Shown: positions 7,602 through 13,608 of the stretch, piece by piece | Numbering within the stretch: position 1 is the stretch's first letter | How the letters are laid out: each line of letters begins with the position of its first letter | Assembly: GCA_030041195.1 (NCBI GenBank) | Contig: JASHOI010000399.1 | Coordinates: 1 to 16,815, forward strand | DNA length: 16,815 nucleotides | Reading direction: 5' to 3' | From: Streptosporangiaceae bacterium | GTDB lineage: Bacteria; Actinomycetota; Actinomycetes; Streptosporangiales; Streptosporangiaceae | Translations under genes and position numbers: made by a program | Notes under the pieces: model-generated | Seen by the model: only the letters and a program-made list of their open reading frames with translations | The model's database searches: none | What the model was told of the DNA's origin: nothing

Positions 7602-8195
7602 ATGAGCGAACGCAGCCGACTGCTGATCGTCATTGGAAGCGTGCGAGAAGGCCGGTTCGGGCCGGTCGTGGCCTCCTGGGTCGCCGACCGGGCCCGCGAG
7701 CACGGCGGTTTCGAGGTGGAGGTCTTCGACCTGGCCCAGGCCGGCATTCCTCTCGCCCTTCCCGCCGACCCGCCGAAGATGGCCGGGGCCGCCTACCCCC
7801 GTCCCAAAGCCATGGCAGCCCTCACTGACGCGCTCGATGCCGCAGACGCGTTCATCCTCGTCACGCCCGAGTACAACCACAGCTACCCGGCATCGCTCAA
7901 AGCCGCCATCGACTGGCACTTCACCCAGTGGCAGGCCAAGCCCGTCGCCTTCGTCAGCTACGGCGGCGCCGCCGGCGGTCGGCACGCCGTCTTGCACCTG
8001 CAGACCGTACTCACCGAACTGCACGCCGTCACGATCCGCGACGGCCTCGCATTTCCCAACTACTTCGTCACCTTCGAAGACGGCCAGCCCGTCGACCCCC
8101 AGGCACCTCTGTACGCCAAGGCCATGCTCGAACAGCTCGCCTGGTGGGCCGCCGCCCTCCGCAAAGCCCGCTCCGAAGTCACTTACCCAAGCTGA
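7602..8195 (+). CDS. NAD(P)H-dependent FMN reductase family protein
   Basis: A 197-residue flavodoxin-fold reductase (NADPH-dependent FMN reductase family). The N-terminal strand LLIVIGSVREGRFGPVVASWV (about 6-26) is the flavin-phosphate loop; VTPEYNHSYPASLKAAIDW (about 87-105) is the hallmark motif contacting the isoalloxazine ring; FVSYGGAAGG (about 117-126) is the third flavin loop. It would reduce FMN or a quinone/azo-type substrate with NAD(P)H in the cytosol. I use ATG 7602, which begins right before the flavodoxin strand and has a G-rich stretch just ahead of it; a TTG at 7566 is the longer alternative. It is divergent from the MmyB-like regulator and followed after 6 bp by a VOC protein, so the two are probably co-transcribed. 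Confidence 0.92.
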   Translation: MSERSRLLIVIGSVREGRFGPVVASWVADRAREHGGFEVEVFDLAQAGIPLALPADPPKMAGAAYPRPKAMAALTDALDAADAFILVTPEYNHSYPASLKAAIDWHFTQWQAKPVAFVSYGGAAGGRHAVLHLQTVLTELHAVTIRDGLAFPNYFVTFEDGQPVDPQAPLYAKAMLEQLAWWAAALRKARSEVTYPS

Positions 8196-8201
8196 CCCGC
8201 C

Positions 8202-8612
8202 ATGCCCAGGACCACCGGATTCGACCACGTCGCCATTGTCACCGCCGACCTGGACCGCATCGTCGCCTTCTACCAAGACGTCTTCGGGGCCAGGGCCACC
8301 CTCGAGATGGCGGCCACCGAGGTCCATCCCCGCATGGCCATCCTCGACCTCGGCGGAGCCGCCCTCAACGTCACCGAGCAGCCCGAAGACACCATCGTCG
8401 GAGACCGCACCCGGCCCGGAGCGCGCGGCCCCATCGACCACTACGGCATCGCCGTCGCCACCCGAGAGAACCTCGACGACATACGCCGGCGGCTGATCGA
8501 CCGGGGAATCGACGTCGGCGACATCCAGCGCCTTGGCGACACGTGGTCGCTGTTCTTCCGGGATCCCGACGGAATGGAACTCGAAGTCTGCACCCCGGCC
8601 GAGCCTGCCTAA
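8202..8612 (+). CDS. VOC-family (glyoxalase/bleomycin-resistance-like) protein
   Basis: A 136-residue vicinal-oxygen-chelate protein with the two beta-alpha-beta-beta-beta modules of the family. Module one runs from FDHVAIVTADLDRIVAFYQDVFG (His9 in the usual metal position) to AILDLGGAALNVTE; module two runs from IDHYGIAVA (His80) through LFFRDPDGMELEVC, with Glu126/Glu128 in the last strand. The conserved His/Glu positions suggest a metal-dependent enzyme, but substrates in this superfamily range from methylglyoxal adducts to aromatic diols and antibiotics, so the substrate is open. Its ATG lies 6 bp after the stop of the FMN reductase, implying one transcript and possibly a detoxification or ring-modifying pair under the adjacent MmyB-like regulator. 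Confidence 0.92.
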   Translation: MPRTTGFDHVAIVTADLDRIVAFYQDVFGARATLEMAATEVHPRMAILDLGGAALNVTEQPEDTIVGDRTRPGARGPIDHYGIAVATRENLDDIRRRLIDRGIDVGDIQRLGDTWSLFFRDPDGMELEVCTPAEPA

Positions 8613-9127
8613 CCGAATCTCTGCCGCACCCAAAGACGGTGCACGCCACCGCAGATCGTGCACATCGTCATCGGGGAGGACGTCGCGGTTCTTGCCGCCG
8701 CTGCAAGAGATCCTCTGTGCTACCGGGTCTCACGGGGCACACCTGCCGGCTGACCCGGTCCTGAGCTTGTCTGAATCCAAGGACCGTGCCCGGCAGGTGA
8801 TCCGCTGGCTCCAGCAAATCGCCGCCGACGCCGGGCTGAGCGTAATGGAACGGCTCACGCAAGCCCAGCTGCCCGCCCCCAAGACGACACCAGCACCGGC
8901 CACGGTCGCTCCTGGCAGCTAGGCACCGCCCAGCTGCGACAAGGCGAGGCATGGCAGAGCCACGGGGTTCCCCTGAAAGCGTGGACACTTTGACTTGGCT
9001 GATCTTGCCTGTCCGTGCTTCCCGATAGCTGCCATATTCCGCCGGAGCGCAGGCCCTGTCCAGGGAGGAACGACCTTGACAGGGCCGAGCACCGGCCGAT
9101 CCTGGGCGGCGGAGAAGCGCGGGCATT
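8613..9127. other. Scrap region with possible ORF tail and IS end
   Basis: No complete gene. A plus-strand frame ending at TAG 8922 has a protein-like final part (DRARQVIRWLQQIAADAGLSVMERL, about 8790-8860) that may be the tail of a lost gene, but it has no start or upstream domain. Near 8980-8995 the sequence GTGGACACTTTGA resembles the kind of terminus found on some IS3-family elements and may be the far end of the transposase relic at 9128-9247. I recognise nothing else here. Confidence 0.4.
9052..9086. terminator. 9-bp stem-loop
   Basis: GGCCCTGTC (9052-9060) pairs perfectly with GACAGGGCC (9078-9086) across a 17-nt loop. It lies 40 nt past the stop of the minus-strand transposase relic and may be its terminator, or part of the IS end. 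Confidence 0.4.
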
Positions 9128-9247
9128 TCAGGCCGCCTCCCCGGCCTGCAAGGCGCGCTCATAGCTGACCGGTGACATCATGCCCAGCGCGGAATGGCGC
9201 CGCTGGGTGTTGTAGTCCTCGATCCAGGCGCTGACCCGGGTGCTCAT
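9128..9247 (-). pseudogene. C-terminal remnant of IS3-family transposase
   Basis: The minus strand encodes about 39 residues ending the rve integrase domain of an IS3-type OrfB: VSAWIEDYNTQRRHSALG followed by MMSPVSYERALQAG and TGA. The motif W-[IV]-x-x-Y-N-x-x-R-x-H-S-A-L-G is diagnostic for the C-terminus of these transposases. The DDE catalytic residues and everything upstream are missing; the open frame ends within 50 bp of the neighbouring lipoprotein gene's stop codon. It is a relic with no activity. Confidence 0.75.
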
Positions 9248-9295
9248 CAACGTCCATGATGCCAGGCCGGATTTGGTTACTGAGCGTGAAACTGA

Positions 9296-10321
9296 TCAGT
9301 TGATCGAACTGATCGGTGTTGGCGGAGACCCTGGGCCGCTGCATTGCGAAGTGGCCATCCCGTTGGCGATCGAGTATGCCTGGGTCACGTCGCTGTTGAC
9401 GGTGCTGATGTAGCCATTGGCCGTGGATATGGCGCTGCTGATGGCCTGCCGGGCTGATGCGATCGCGGCGCTGGCCCCGGATGGGGCAGGCACACCATCC
9501 TGCTGGAGCGTGGCGAGGTCACCCTTCAAGGTCTGGATATCAGACCGGGCTGTCCCGATGTCACTGGTCAGGCTGTTCAGGTCGTACTCGAAACTGTCAT
9601 CAGCGTCATAGGCCACATTGTCGGTGGCGTCGTAGTCAACGTTATCCTCCAGGTTGTAGCACTGCGGGCCACCAGGGCCGTTGACGCCCGCCTGGGCGTC
9701 GGACTGCTCTTGCTGCAGGTCGCTGTTGGTTTGGTTCAGGTCCCCTTGCAGGGTGGACAGGTCACTCTGGAAGTTGTCTGCCTGCTGCAGCGTGGCCAAG
9801 TCGCTGCTGGCCTGCTGCTGGGCCTGGGAGTCGGCTTGCTGTTGCTGCGCCTGCGCCTGGGCTGCTGCCGCCTGGGTGTTGTCGGTGCCGATCGTCTTGT
9901 TCAGCGCAGCTACCGCAGCGTTGTAGGACGCCGCGTCCGAGGCATTCAGCGTGCTGGTGGTGATCTGGCCCGTGCTGGTGTCGGGGGGAGCGGTGATCGA
10001 CAGCGAACTACCGGACAGAGTGCCGGTGAGGGTGTCCGACAGGAACCCGCCGATCGTGACCTGGCTGCCGTTGATCGTGACCTGCACCGGGTCGTTCTGG
10101 ACCGACAGCGAGTCCGGGGCAGAGGCGTTGCTGCCCCCGGTGCTGATCGAGTCATAGGTGATCTCGCCGCTGGCCTGCCCGTTGGCTGGAGTGTTCCACT
10201 CGATCAGCAGCACCTGCGTTGAGTTGCTGGCCAGGTAATAAGCAGGTCCGGGGGAACTGCCGCAGCCAGCGAGTCCGGCTGCCAGGACAGGCGCTGCAAG
10301 GCCGAGCCAGGGTCGCTTCAT
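9296..10321 (-). CDS. Secreted lipoprotein with Q-rich coiled coil
   Basis: From the ATG at 10321 this is a 341-residue lipoprotein. The signal peptide is MKRPWLGLAAPVLAAGLAGC, with Cys20 in a lipobox LAGC, so the mature protein should be diacylglyceryl-anchored on the outer face of the membrane. Residues about 25-140 are Ser/Thr/Gly-rich beta strands (VQVTINGSQVTIGGFLSDTLTG). Next comes an Ala/Gln-rich segment (AQAQAQQQQADSQAQQQ) leading into a long helical coiled-coil region, interrupted by a Tyr/Asp segment (NVDYDATDNVAYDADDSFEYD). Two Cys (in GGPQCYN and TSQCSG) could form a disulfide. I chose 10321 over the longer ORF start at 10429 because the signal peptide begins there; GGGGTG is a weak RBS. 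The function is unknown; the architecture resembles conserved hypothetical lipoproteins of actinomycetes. Confidence 0.85.
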   Translation of the reverse strand: MKRPWLGLAAPVLAAGLAGCGSSPGPAYYLASNSTQVLLIEWNTPANGQASGEITYDSISTGGSNASAPDSLSVQNDPVQVTINGSQVTIGGFLSDTLTGTLSGSSLSITAPPDTSTGQITTSTLNASDAASYNAAVAALNKTIGTDNTQAAAAQAQAQQQQADSQAQQQASSDLATLQQADNFQSDLSTLQGDLNQTNSDLQQEQSDAQAGVNGPGGPQCYNLEDNVDYDATDNVAYDADDSFEYDLNSLTSDIGTARSDIQTLKGDLATLQQDGVPAPSGASAAIASARQAISSAISTANGYISTVNSDVTQAYSIANGMATSQCSGPGSPPTPISSIN

Positions 10322-10401
10322 TGGGTCACCCCGGAATGTCTGAGGCTGGCGCTCGCGGTGCTGATAACCGCGCAGATATTGGACGCCCCACGCAACAGGG
10401 A

Positions 10402-10417
10402 GGTTGGCGGACCAACC
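10402..10417. promoter_or_regulatory. 6-bp inverted repeat upstream of lipoprotein gene
   Basis: GGTTGG-CGGA-CCAACC is a perfect 6-4-6 inverted repeat about 80 bp upstream of the lipoprotein ATG and just before the Argonaute relic. It may be an operator of the lipoprotein promoter or chance symmetry. Confidence 0.25.
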
Positions 10418-10428
10418 CCTATCGATCA

Positions 10429-10897
10429 ATGCCGGCCCGCGTCGTCCTGCACAAGACCTCGACCTTTACCGCAGCCGAGATCGACGGCTTCCAGTCAGCC
10501 GCCGCCGACCGGCAGCTTGATGCCCTCGACATGAGCTGGATCACCAACAGCGACAGTGCCCGGCTGCTTCGCCCCGGCGCCGCGCCGCCGCTGCGTGGAA
10601 CCTTGCTGACACTCAGCAACCACGAGCTGGTCCTCTACACCACCGGCAGCATCGAGTTCCACTCGACTATCCCGGTATGTACATCCCGCAGCCGATCGGG
10701 GTCCGGACCGTCACGGCCAGTCTCAGTCACCGCGAGATCGCCAGCGAGACCCTGGCCCTGACCAAGATGAACTGGAACCAGACCCGGCTCGACGGTCGGC
10801 TGCCCGTCACCCTCCGAACGGCGAACCAGGTCAAGAGCATCCTGCGGTTCTGCGCGCCCGATCAGGTGGTCGCCAGCGCTACGCCCATTACATGTAA
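10429..10897 (+). pseudogene. C-terminal PIWI remnant of a prokaryotic Argonaute
   Basis: Three frames joined end to end give the last 155 or so residues of an actinobacterial long Argonaute. The first piece has VVLHKTSTFTAAEIDGF, PPLRGTLLTL and LYTTGSIEFHST. After a 1-nt loss near 10674 the next frame continues MYIPQPIGVRTV, then LALTKMNWNQTRLDGRLPVT. After a second 1-nt loss near 10876 it ends RYAHYM-stop at 10895-10897. The HKTS, LYTTG...YPGMY and LTKMNWN motifs and the terminal Tyr-Met, whose carboxylate in this family helps bind the guide 5' end, are characteristic of pAgo PIWI domains. The N, PAZ and MID domains and the first half of PIWI with most catalytic residues are absent; similarity begins near 10420, about 100 bp from the start of the divergent lipoprotein gene. 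I cannot assign the fourth catalytic residue. Non-functional. Confidence 0.8.
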
Positions 10898-10919
10898 ACG
10901 ATCGGGTCCTATCCATGCG

Positions 10920-10954
10920 CTAGCCTCGGGTACTTGGTCGTTGGTTGAGGCTAG
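10920..10954 (+). terminator. 8-bp stem-loop after Argonaute relic
   Basis: CTAGCCTC (10920-10927) pairs perfectly with GAGGCTAG (10947-10954) over a 19-nt loop, 22 nt past the Argonaute stop codon. It could be the old terminator; its right arm also carries the GAGG that may serve as RBS for the small ORF beginning at 10957. Confidence 0.35.
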
Positions 10955-10956
10955 GG

Positions 10957-11190
10957 GTGAGGGGGCTCGGTCCGATTCCGGGCTGGCTGCTCGTTCCGGC
11001 GGCCTTCGCCGTCCTCGTTGTCTTGCGGTTTGTCAGTCTGGTCCTGGAGAGAGCGAAATCAGAGACCAAAGCAGCGGGGGACAGGAAGGTGACGCCTATG
11101 CTTCACGCCAAGTCGATACTGTCCATCGTGACTGAGACAGCGTGGGCGCTCGGCACCAGCATCCTGGCTGGCCTGCCACTCCTCACCTGA
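10957..11190 (+). CDS. Putative small membrane protein
   Basis: A 77-residue ORF from GTG 10957 (GAGG 6-7 nt upstream). It has a clear hydrophobic segment, GWLLVPAAFAVLVVLRFVSLVL (about 9-30), then a charged stretch (ERAKSETKAAGDRK) and a second weaker hydrophobic segment near the C-terminus (WALGTSILAGLPLL). Third codon positions are moderately GC-rich, compatible with coding. I recognise no family. It sits between the Argonaute relic and the SDR promoter and could equally be chance or a gene fragment. Confidence 0.35.
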   Translation: MRGLGPIPGWLLVPAAFAVLVVLRFVSLVLERAKSETKAAGDRKVTPMLHAKSILSIVTETAWALGTSILAGLPLLT

Positions 11191-11279
11191 GCCAGCGACC
11201 TCTACTTCCCCGCCGTCAGCCGGGTTCTATCGCCGCCATTCGAGCTAGGGCATTGCGATCCGCGGGCGCTCAGAATGGA

Positions 11280-11309
11280 TTGGACAATCCAAAAATTGCT
11301 GGCTAGCGT
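11280..11309 (+). promoter_or_regulatory. SDR promoter with TTGGA/TCCAA palindrome
   Basis: A -35-like TTGGAC (11280-11285) and a -10-like TAGCGT (11304-11309) are 18 nt apart, placing transcription start near 11316. The -35 lies in a perfect inverted repeat TTGGA-CAA-TCCAA (11280-11292). The TetR gene has the same layout (TTGGAT, 18 nt, TAGACT). Promoter and repressor contact are inferred from sequence. Confidence 0.5.
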
Positions 11310-11321
11310 CGGCACGGTAAC

Positions 11322-11337
11322 TGGACTGGCTGATCCA
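11322..11337. promoter_or_regulatory. Operator upstream of SDR, shared with TetR gene
   Basis: TGGACTGGCTGATCCA matches TGGACTGGGCGATCCA in the TetR promoter (13544-13559) at 14 of 16 positions. Both have outer half-sites TGGA/TCCA separated by 8 nt. It lies between the inferred transcription start and the RBS of the SDR gene, where a bound TetR dimer would block transcription. Confidence 0.6.
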
Positions 11338-11362
11338 CAACTGACCCTGAGGGAGAAGACCC

Positions 11363-12118
11363 ATGAGTGGACAGGACCTGGCCGGGCGGACCGCCCTGGT
11401 GACCGGCTCGACGAGCGGCATCGGCAGGGCGACGGCGGTCAAGCTCAGCGAGCGCGGGGCTCACGTCATTGTCACCGGCCGCCGCCAGGAGCTGGGCGAG
11501 GCGGTCGTCGACGCCATCCGCAGCGCCGGCGGCAAGGCCGACTTCCTGCAGGCCGAGCTCGGCGACGCCGCCACCAGCCGTGACCTGGCCCAGCGTGCCC
11601 TCGACGCGGCCGGCGGACATGTCGACATCCTGGTCAACAACGCCGGCACGGCGGTCTTCCAGCCGACGGCCCAGATTGCCGAGGAGGACTGGGACCGGAT
11701 CTTCGCCACCAACATCAAGGGTCACTTCTTCCTGGTCGCCGAACTGGCGCCCTTGATGGCCGTCCGCGGCAGCGGCGTGATCGTGAACGTCAGCACGATG
11801 GCCGGGCAGATGGGCATCCCCGGCATGGCTGTCTACGGGGCCAGCAAGGCCGGCCTGAACCTGCTGACCAAATCCTGGGCAGCTGAGTTCGGGCCGTCGG
11901 GAGTGCGGGTCAACGCGGTCGTGCCCGGCTCTACCCGGACCGAGACCGTGGTCGCCGTCATGGGCGATGCGCTCGACCAGCTTGGTGCGCAGTCGCCACT
12001 CGGCTATGTGGCCGAGCCTGGGCAGATCGCCGATGCCATCGTGTACCTGGCCAGCGACGAAGCCAGTTTCATCTCCGGGGCGCTGCTCAGCGTCGACGGC
12101 GGCCGGACTGCCGTCTGA
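11363..12118 (+). CDS. SDR-family NAD(P)-dependent oxidoreductase
   Basis: A 251-residue classical short-chain dehydrogenase/reductase. The Rossmann cofactor loop TGSTSGIG is at 14-21, NNAG at 92-95, and the catalytic tetrad is Asn117, Ser144, Tyr158 and Lys162 (YGASK). The C-terminal strand FISGALLSVDGGRTAV is typical of FabG-like members. GRR at 39-41 after the second strand suggests NADP(H) preference. It should act in the cytosol on a carbonyl/alcohol substrate that cannot be named. RBS AGGGAGAA sits 6 nt before ATG 11363. A promoter and two palindromes upstream, one shared with the TetR-family gene at 12873-13523, suggest substrate- or stress-inducible expression under that repressor. 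Small-molecule-responsive TetR/SDR pairs are common in actinobacteria. Confidence 0.95.
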   Translation: MSGQDLAGRTALVTGSTSGIGRATAVKLSERGAHVIVTGRRQELGEAVVDAIRSAGGKADFLQAELGDAATSRDLAQRALDAAGGHVDILVNNAGTAVFQPTAQIAEEDWDRIFATNIKGHFFLVAELAPLMAVRGSGVIVNVSTMAGQMGIPGMAVYGASKAGLNLLTKSWAAEFGPSGVRVNAVVPGSTRTETVVAVMGDALDQLGAQSPLGYVAEPGQIADAIVYLASDEASFISGALLSVDGGRTAV

Positions 12119-12169
12119 CCCGGCCCGAGTACCGCACTTGCTGATAACCGCTGACGGAGGGGAAGCACC

Positions 12170-12244
12170 GTGACGCAGGAGCCAGTGCGCGTGCGACCCA
12201 AATTGCGGATCTCCGAGGTGCCGGGCAGGTCGTGGCGGCTGTAG
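12170..12244 (+). CDS. Small ORF (24 aa) with strong RBS
   Basis: GTG 12170 is preceded by GGAGGGG with 7-nt spacing, one of the best ribosome binding sites in the window, and lies 51 bp after the SDR stop. The frame encodes 24 residues beginning MTQEPVRVRPKLRISEVPG and ends at TAG 12242-12244, inside a hairpin. It may be a true micropeptide co-transcribed with the SDR, a leader peptide, or the 5' end of a lost gene. Confidence 0.4.
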   Translation: MTQEPVRVRPKLRISEVPGRSWRL

Positions 12245-12280
12245 CCGCCGTCAAGGCACCGCGGCTCTGGGAAAGCCGCG
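12234..12280 (+). terminator. Two hairpins ending the SDR transcript
   Basis: GGCGGCT-GT-AGCCGCC (12234-12249) and CGCGGCT-CTGGGAA-AGCCGCG (12260-12280) are each perfect 7-bp stems. The tandem GC-rich hairpins downstream of the SDR and the small ORF probably terminate that transcript. No T tract is present. Confidence 0.5.
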
Positions 12281-12325
12281 ACACGCTGTCATGGGCCGGG
12301 GCGTCACGACCAGACGCGACTAGCC

Positions 12326-12337
12326 TGGACCTGTCCA
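12326..12337. promoter_or_regulatory. Palindrome TGGAC-CT-GTCCA
   Basis: A perfect 5-2-5 inverted repeat 28 bp upstream of the GTG at 12365. Its TGGA/TCCA half-sites resemble those of the SDR and TetR operators but with different spacing. A TAGCCT (12321-12326) touching it could be a -10. Role unproven. Confidence 0.35.
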
Positions 12338-12364
12338 AGTTTCGACTACCACGATAAGGAGCGT

Positions 12365-12640
12365 GTGGAAGTCATCTACAGCGGCCCGACGGACGAGCAG
12401 GTCCTGCGGGCAGTTCGCGCCCTCGCCGAATCCGGCCACCGGCAAGACCTGACGCTTGAGCAGGTCGTCGAACAGATCGATCCGCAAGCCGTGGCGATGA
12501 AGCGAGCAGGAGTAATCGACGTCATCCTCTGGGCCGAGTCCGTCAGCAACATTCTTAAGGATCTTGGCAGGTCCGGTCAGCTTAAGATCACGCTGGTGCG
12601 TGACGAGCGCGAATATGAGTATCCGGTGGTGTGCCTATGA
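12365..12640 (+). CDS. Hypothetical protein (91 aa)
   Basis: A small acidic, soluble protein from GTG 12365, with AAGGAG immediately upstream (3-nt spacing, short; an overlapping out-of-frame GTG is at 12363). Predicted layout by eye is beta (MEVIYSG), a helix (DEQVLRAVRALAESG), a helix (LTLEQVVEQI), a long helix (AGVIDVILWAESVSNILKDLG) and two final strands (LKITLVRD, YEYPVVCL), an alpha/beta organisation. I recognise no family. It is bracketed by the SDR hairpins on the left and a very strong terminator on the right, so it is probably its own transcription unit. Confidence 0.65.
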   Translation: MEVIYSGPTDEQVLRAVRALAESGHRQDLTLEQVVEQIDPQAVAMKRAGVIDVILWAESVSNILKDLGRSGQLKITLVRDEREYEYPVVCL

Positions 12641-12658
12641 CCGGCCGTCGATAGCGCC

Positions 12659-12698
12659 ACGAACGGGCCGCCACCCCTCCGGGTTGCGGCCCGTTCGT
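12659..12698 (+). terminator. Strong intrinsic terminator-like hairpin
   Basis: ACGAACGGGCCGC (12659-12671) and GCGGCCCGTTCGT (12686-12698) form a perfect 13-bp stem with a 14-nt loop, 19 nt after the stop of the hypothetical gene. The first bases of the stem and the downstream sequence are only weakly T-rich, as in many actinobacterial terminators. Confidence 0.75.
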
Positions 12699-12744
12699 CG
12701 TTATGGGACGTGTATGGCTGACCCGTCGGGCAGCGGTCGCTATT

Positions 12745-12866
12745 TGAGTGGCCTGTCCTTTATGTCTTCACGACCGAGCGGGCGCGTCGCTACCCAGGCT
12801 TCGGCGAATACGAGTACAAAGCCCAGCCATTCCAGACCGTCCGCATCCTTGTCCCGCGGCCGCTAG
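12745..12866 (+). other. Possible gene-fragment coding remnant
   Basis: Between the terminator and the TetR stop one plus frame reads LFEWPVLYVFTTERARRY and PGFGEYEYKAQPFQTVRIL with fairly GC-rich third positions, but it has no start codon and an upstream stop. It may be the tail of a deleted gene. I do not recognise it. Confidence 0.25.
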
Positions 12867-12872
12867 ACCGAT

Positions 12873-13523
12873 CTATTCCTGCCCGGTTGACAGCCGTGAG
12901 ACATAGTCAATGACCATGTCGAGGGCCGCCCCAAGCGGCTCGGTGCTCCGCTGGAGCTGGGCCAGCAGCAGCCCGCCTTCCACGGCCGCGATGGTAGCGG
13001 TGGCCAGCTTGCCTGGATCAGTTTCCTCGATGAGGTCGCCCCGGGCATACATCGTCTCGAAGCCCCGCTCGATGGCCTCCCGCCAGCGGGCGAGCCCACG
13101 GGCGACGTCCTGCCGGGCCAGCGGGTCGGTCTCGGCCAGCTCGCTGCCGATTGAGCCGAGGGGACAGCCGCCCCGGCATTTCACCTTGCGCTGGCCCCTG
13201 AGGAGGTAATCACGCCAGGCCCGCAGGCCATCAAGCGTGTCGATCGCCGTCAGCACCCGTTCCTGGCCGCCGACAACGGTTTCCTGCCGGTAATCGATGA
13301 CAGCCCTGACCAGCGCCTCCTTGTCGGCGAAGTAGTGGTAGATCTGCGAACTGCTGACCCCGGCCGCAGCGCGGACCTCCTCCAGCGTCGTCGAGGCCAC
13401 CCCGCCCTCCATGATCAGCTCGGAGGCCGCGGTTATGATCCGCTGACGGGTAGCGGCGCCCTTGCGGGTCAGCTCGGAGGCGGCAGGCGGGGCGGCGGTC
13501 CGAGCAGCATTAACCCGTGCCAT
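12873..13523 (-). CDS. TetR-family repressor, YxaF/LmrA-like
   Basis: A 216-residue TetR/AcrR regulator. The DNA-binding domain is at about 24-70 (TRQRIITAASELIMEGGVASTTLEEV, then AAGVSSSQIYHYFADKEAL). The ligand domain carries KCRGGCPLGSIGSELAETDP (about 115-134), the Cys-Arg-Gly-Gly-Cys-Pro signature of the LmrA/YxaF branch, whose members respond to small molecules such as flavonoids and antibiotics. The two Cys (117, 120) could also be redox-active. I start at ATG 13523, not the longer ORF start at 13646, because the upstream segment contains the promoter and operator and would translate to an atypical basic extension. A -35/-10 pair ends 7 nt before this ATG (leaderless or nearly so). The gene probably represses itself and the SDR gene. 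Confidence 0.92.
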   Translation of the reverse strand: MARVNAARTAAPPAASELTRKGAATRQRIITAASELIMEGGVASTTLEEVRAAAGVSSSQIYHYFADKEALVRAVIDYRQETVVGGQERVLTAIDTLDGLRAWRDYLLRGQRKVKCRGGCPLGSIGSELAETDPLARQDVARGLARWREAIERGFETMYARGDLIEETDPGKLATATIAAVEGGLLLAQLQRSTEPLGAALDMVIDYVSRLSTGQE

Positions 13524-13530
13524 GGCTCTG

Positions 13531-13560
13531 AGTCTACGCTGTTTGGACTGGGCGATCCAA
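13531..13560 (-). promoter_or_regulatory. TetR promoter with operator
   Basis: On the minus strand, TTGGAT (13560-13555) and TAGACT (13536-13531) are 18 nt apart and the ATG follows after 7 nt. The palindrome TGGACTGGGCGATCCA (13544-13559) covers the -35 and spacer, matching the site upstream of the SDR gene at 14 of 16 positions. This is a typical autorepression layout. Confidence 0.6.
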
Positions 13561-13608
13561 AACCTGGCGCTGCGGCGGGCCGGAGCAGCCGCAAGCCCTT
13601 TGGGCGCG

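Noticed and set aside
7542..8663. 373-residue minus-strand ORF opposite the FMN reductase and VOC genes
   Set aside because: Antisense shadow; low-complexity Gly/Asp/Val sequence, while the plus-strand frames carry clear flavodoxin and VOC motifs.
10322..10429. Upstream extension of the lipoprotein ORF to 10429
   Set aside because: The extension would bury the signal peptide and lipobox behind 36 non-signal residues.
12659..12698. CRISPR or attenuation structure
   Set aside because: Only one 13-bp inverted repeat is present with no repeated spacers; a terminator explains it. No CRISPR array was seen in the window.
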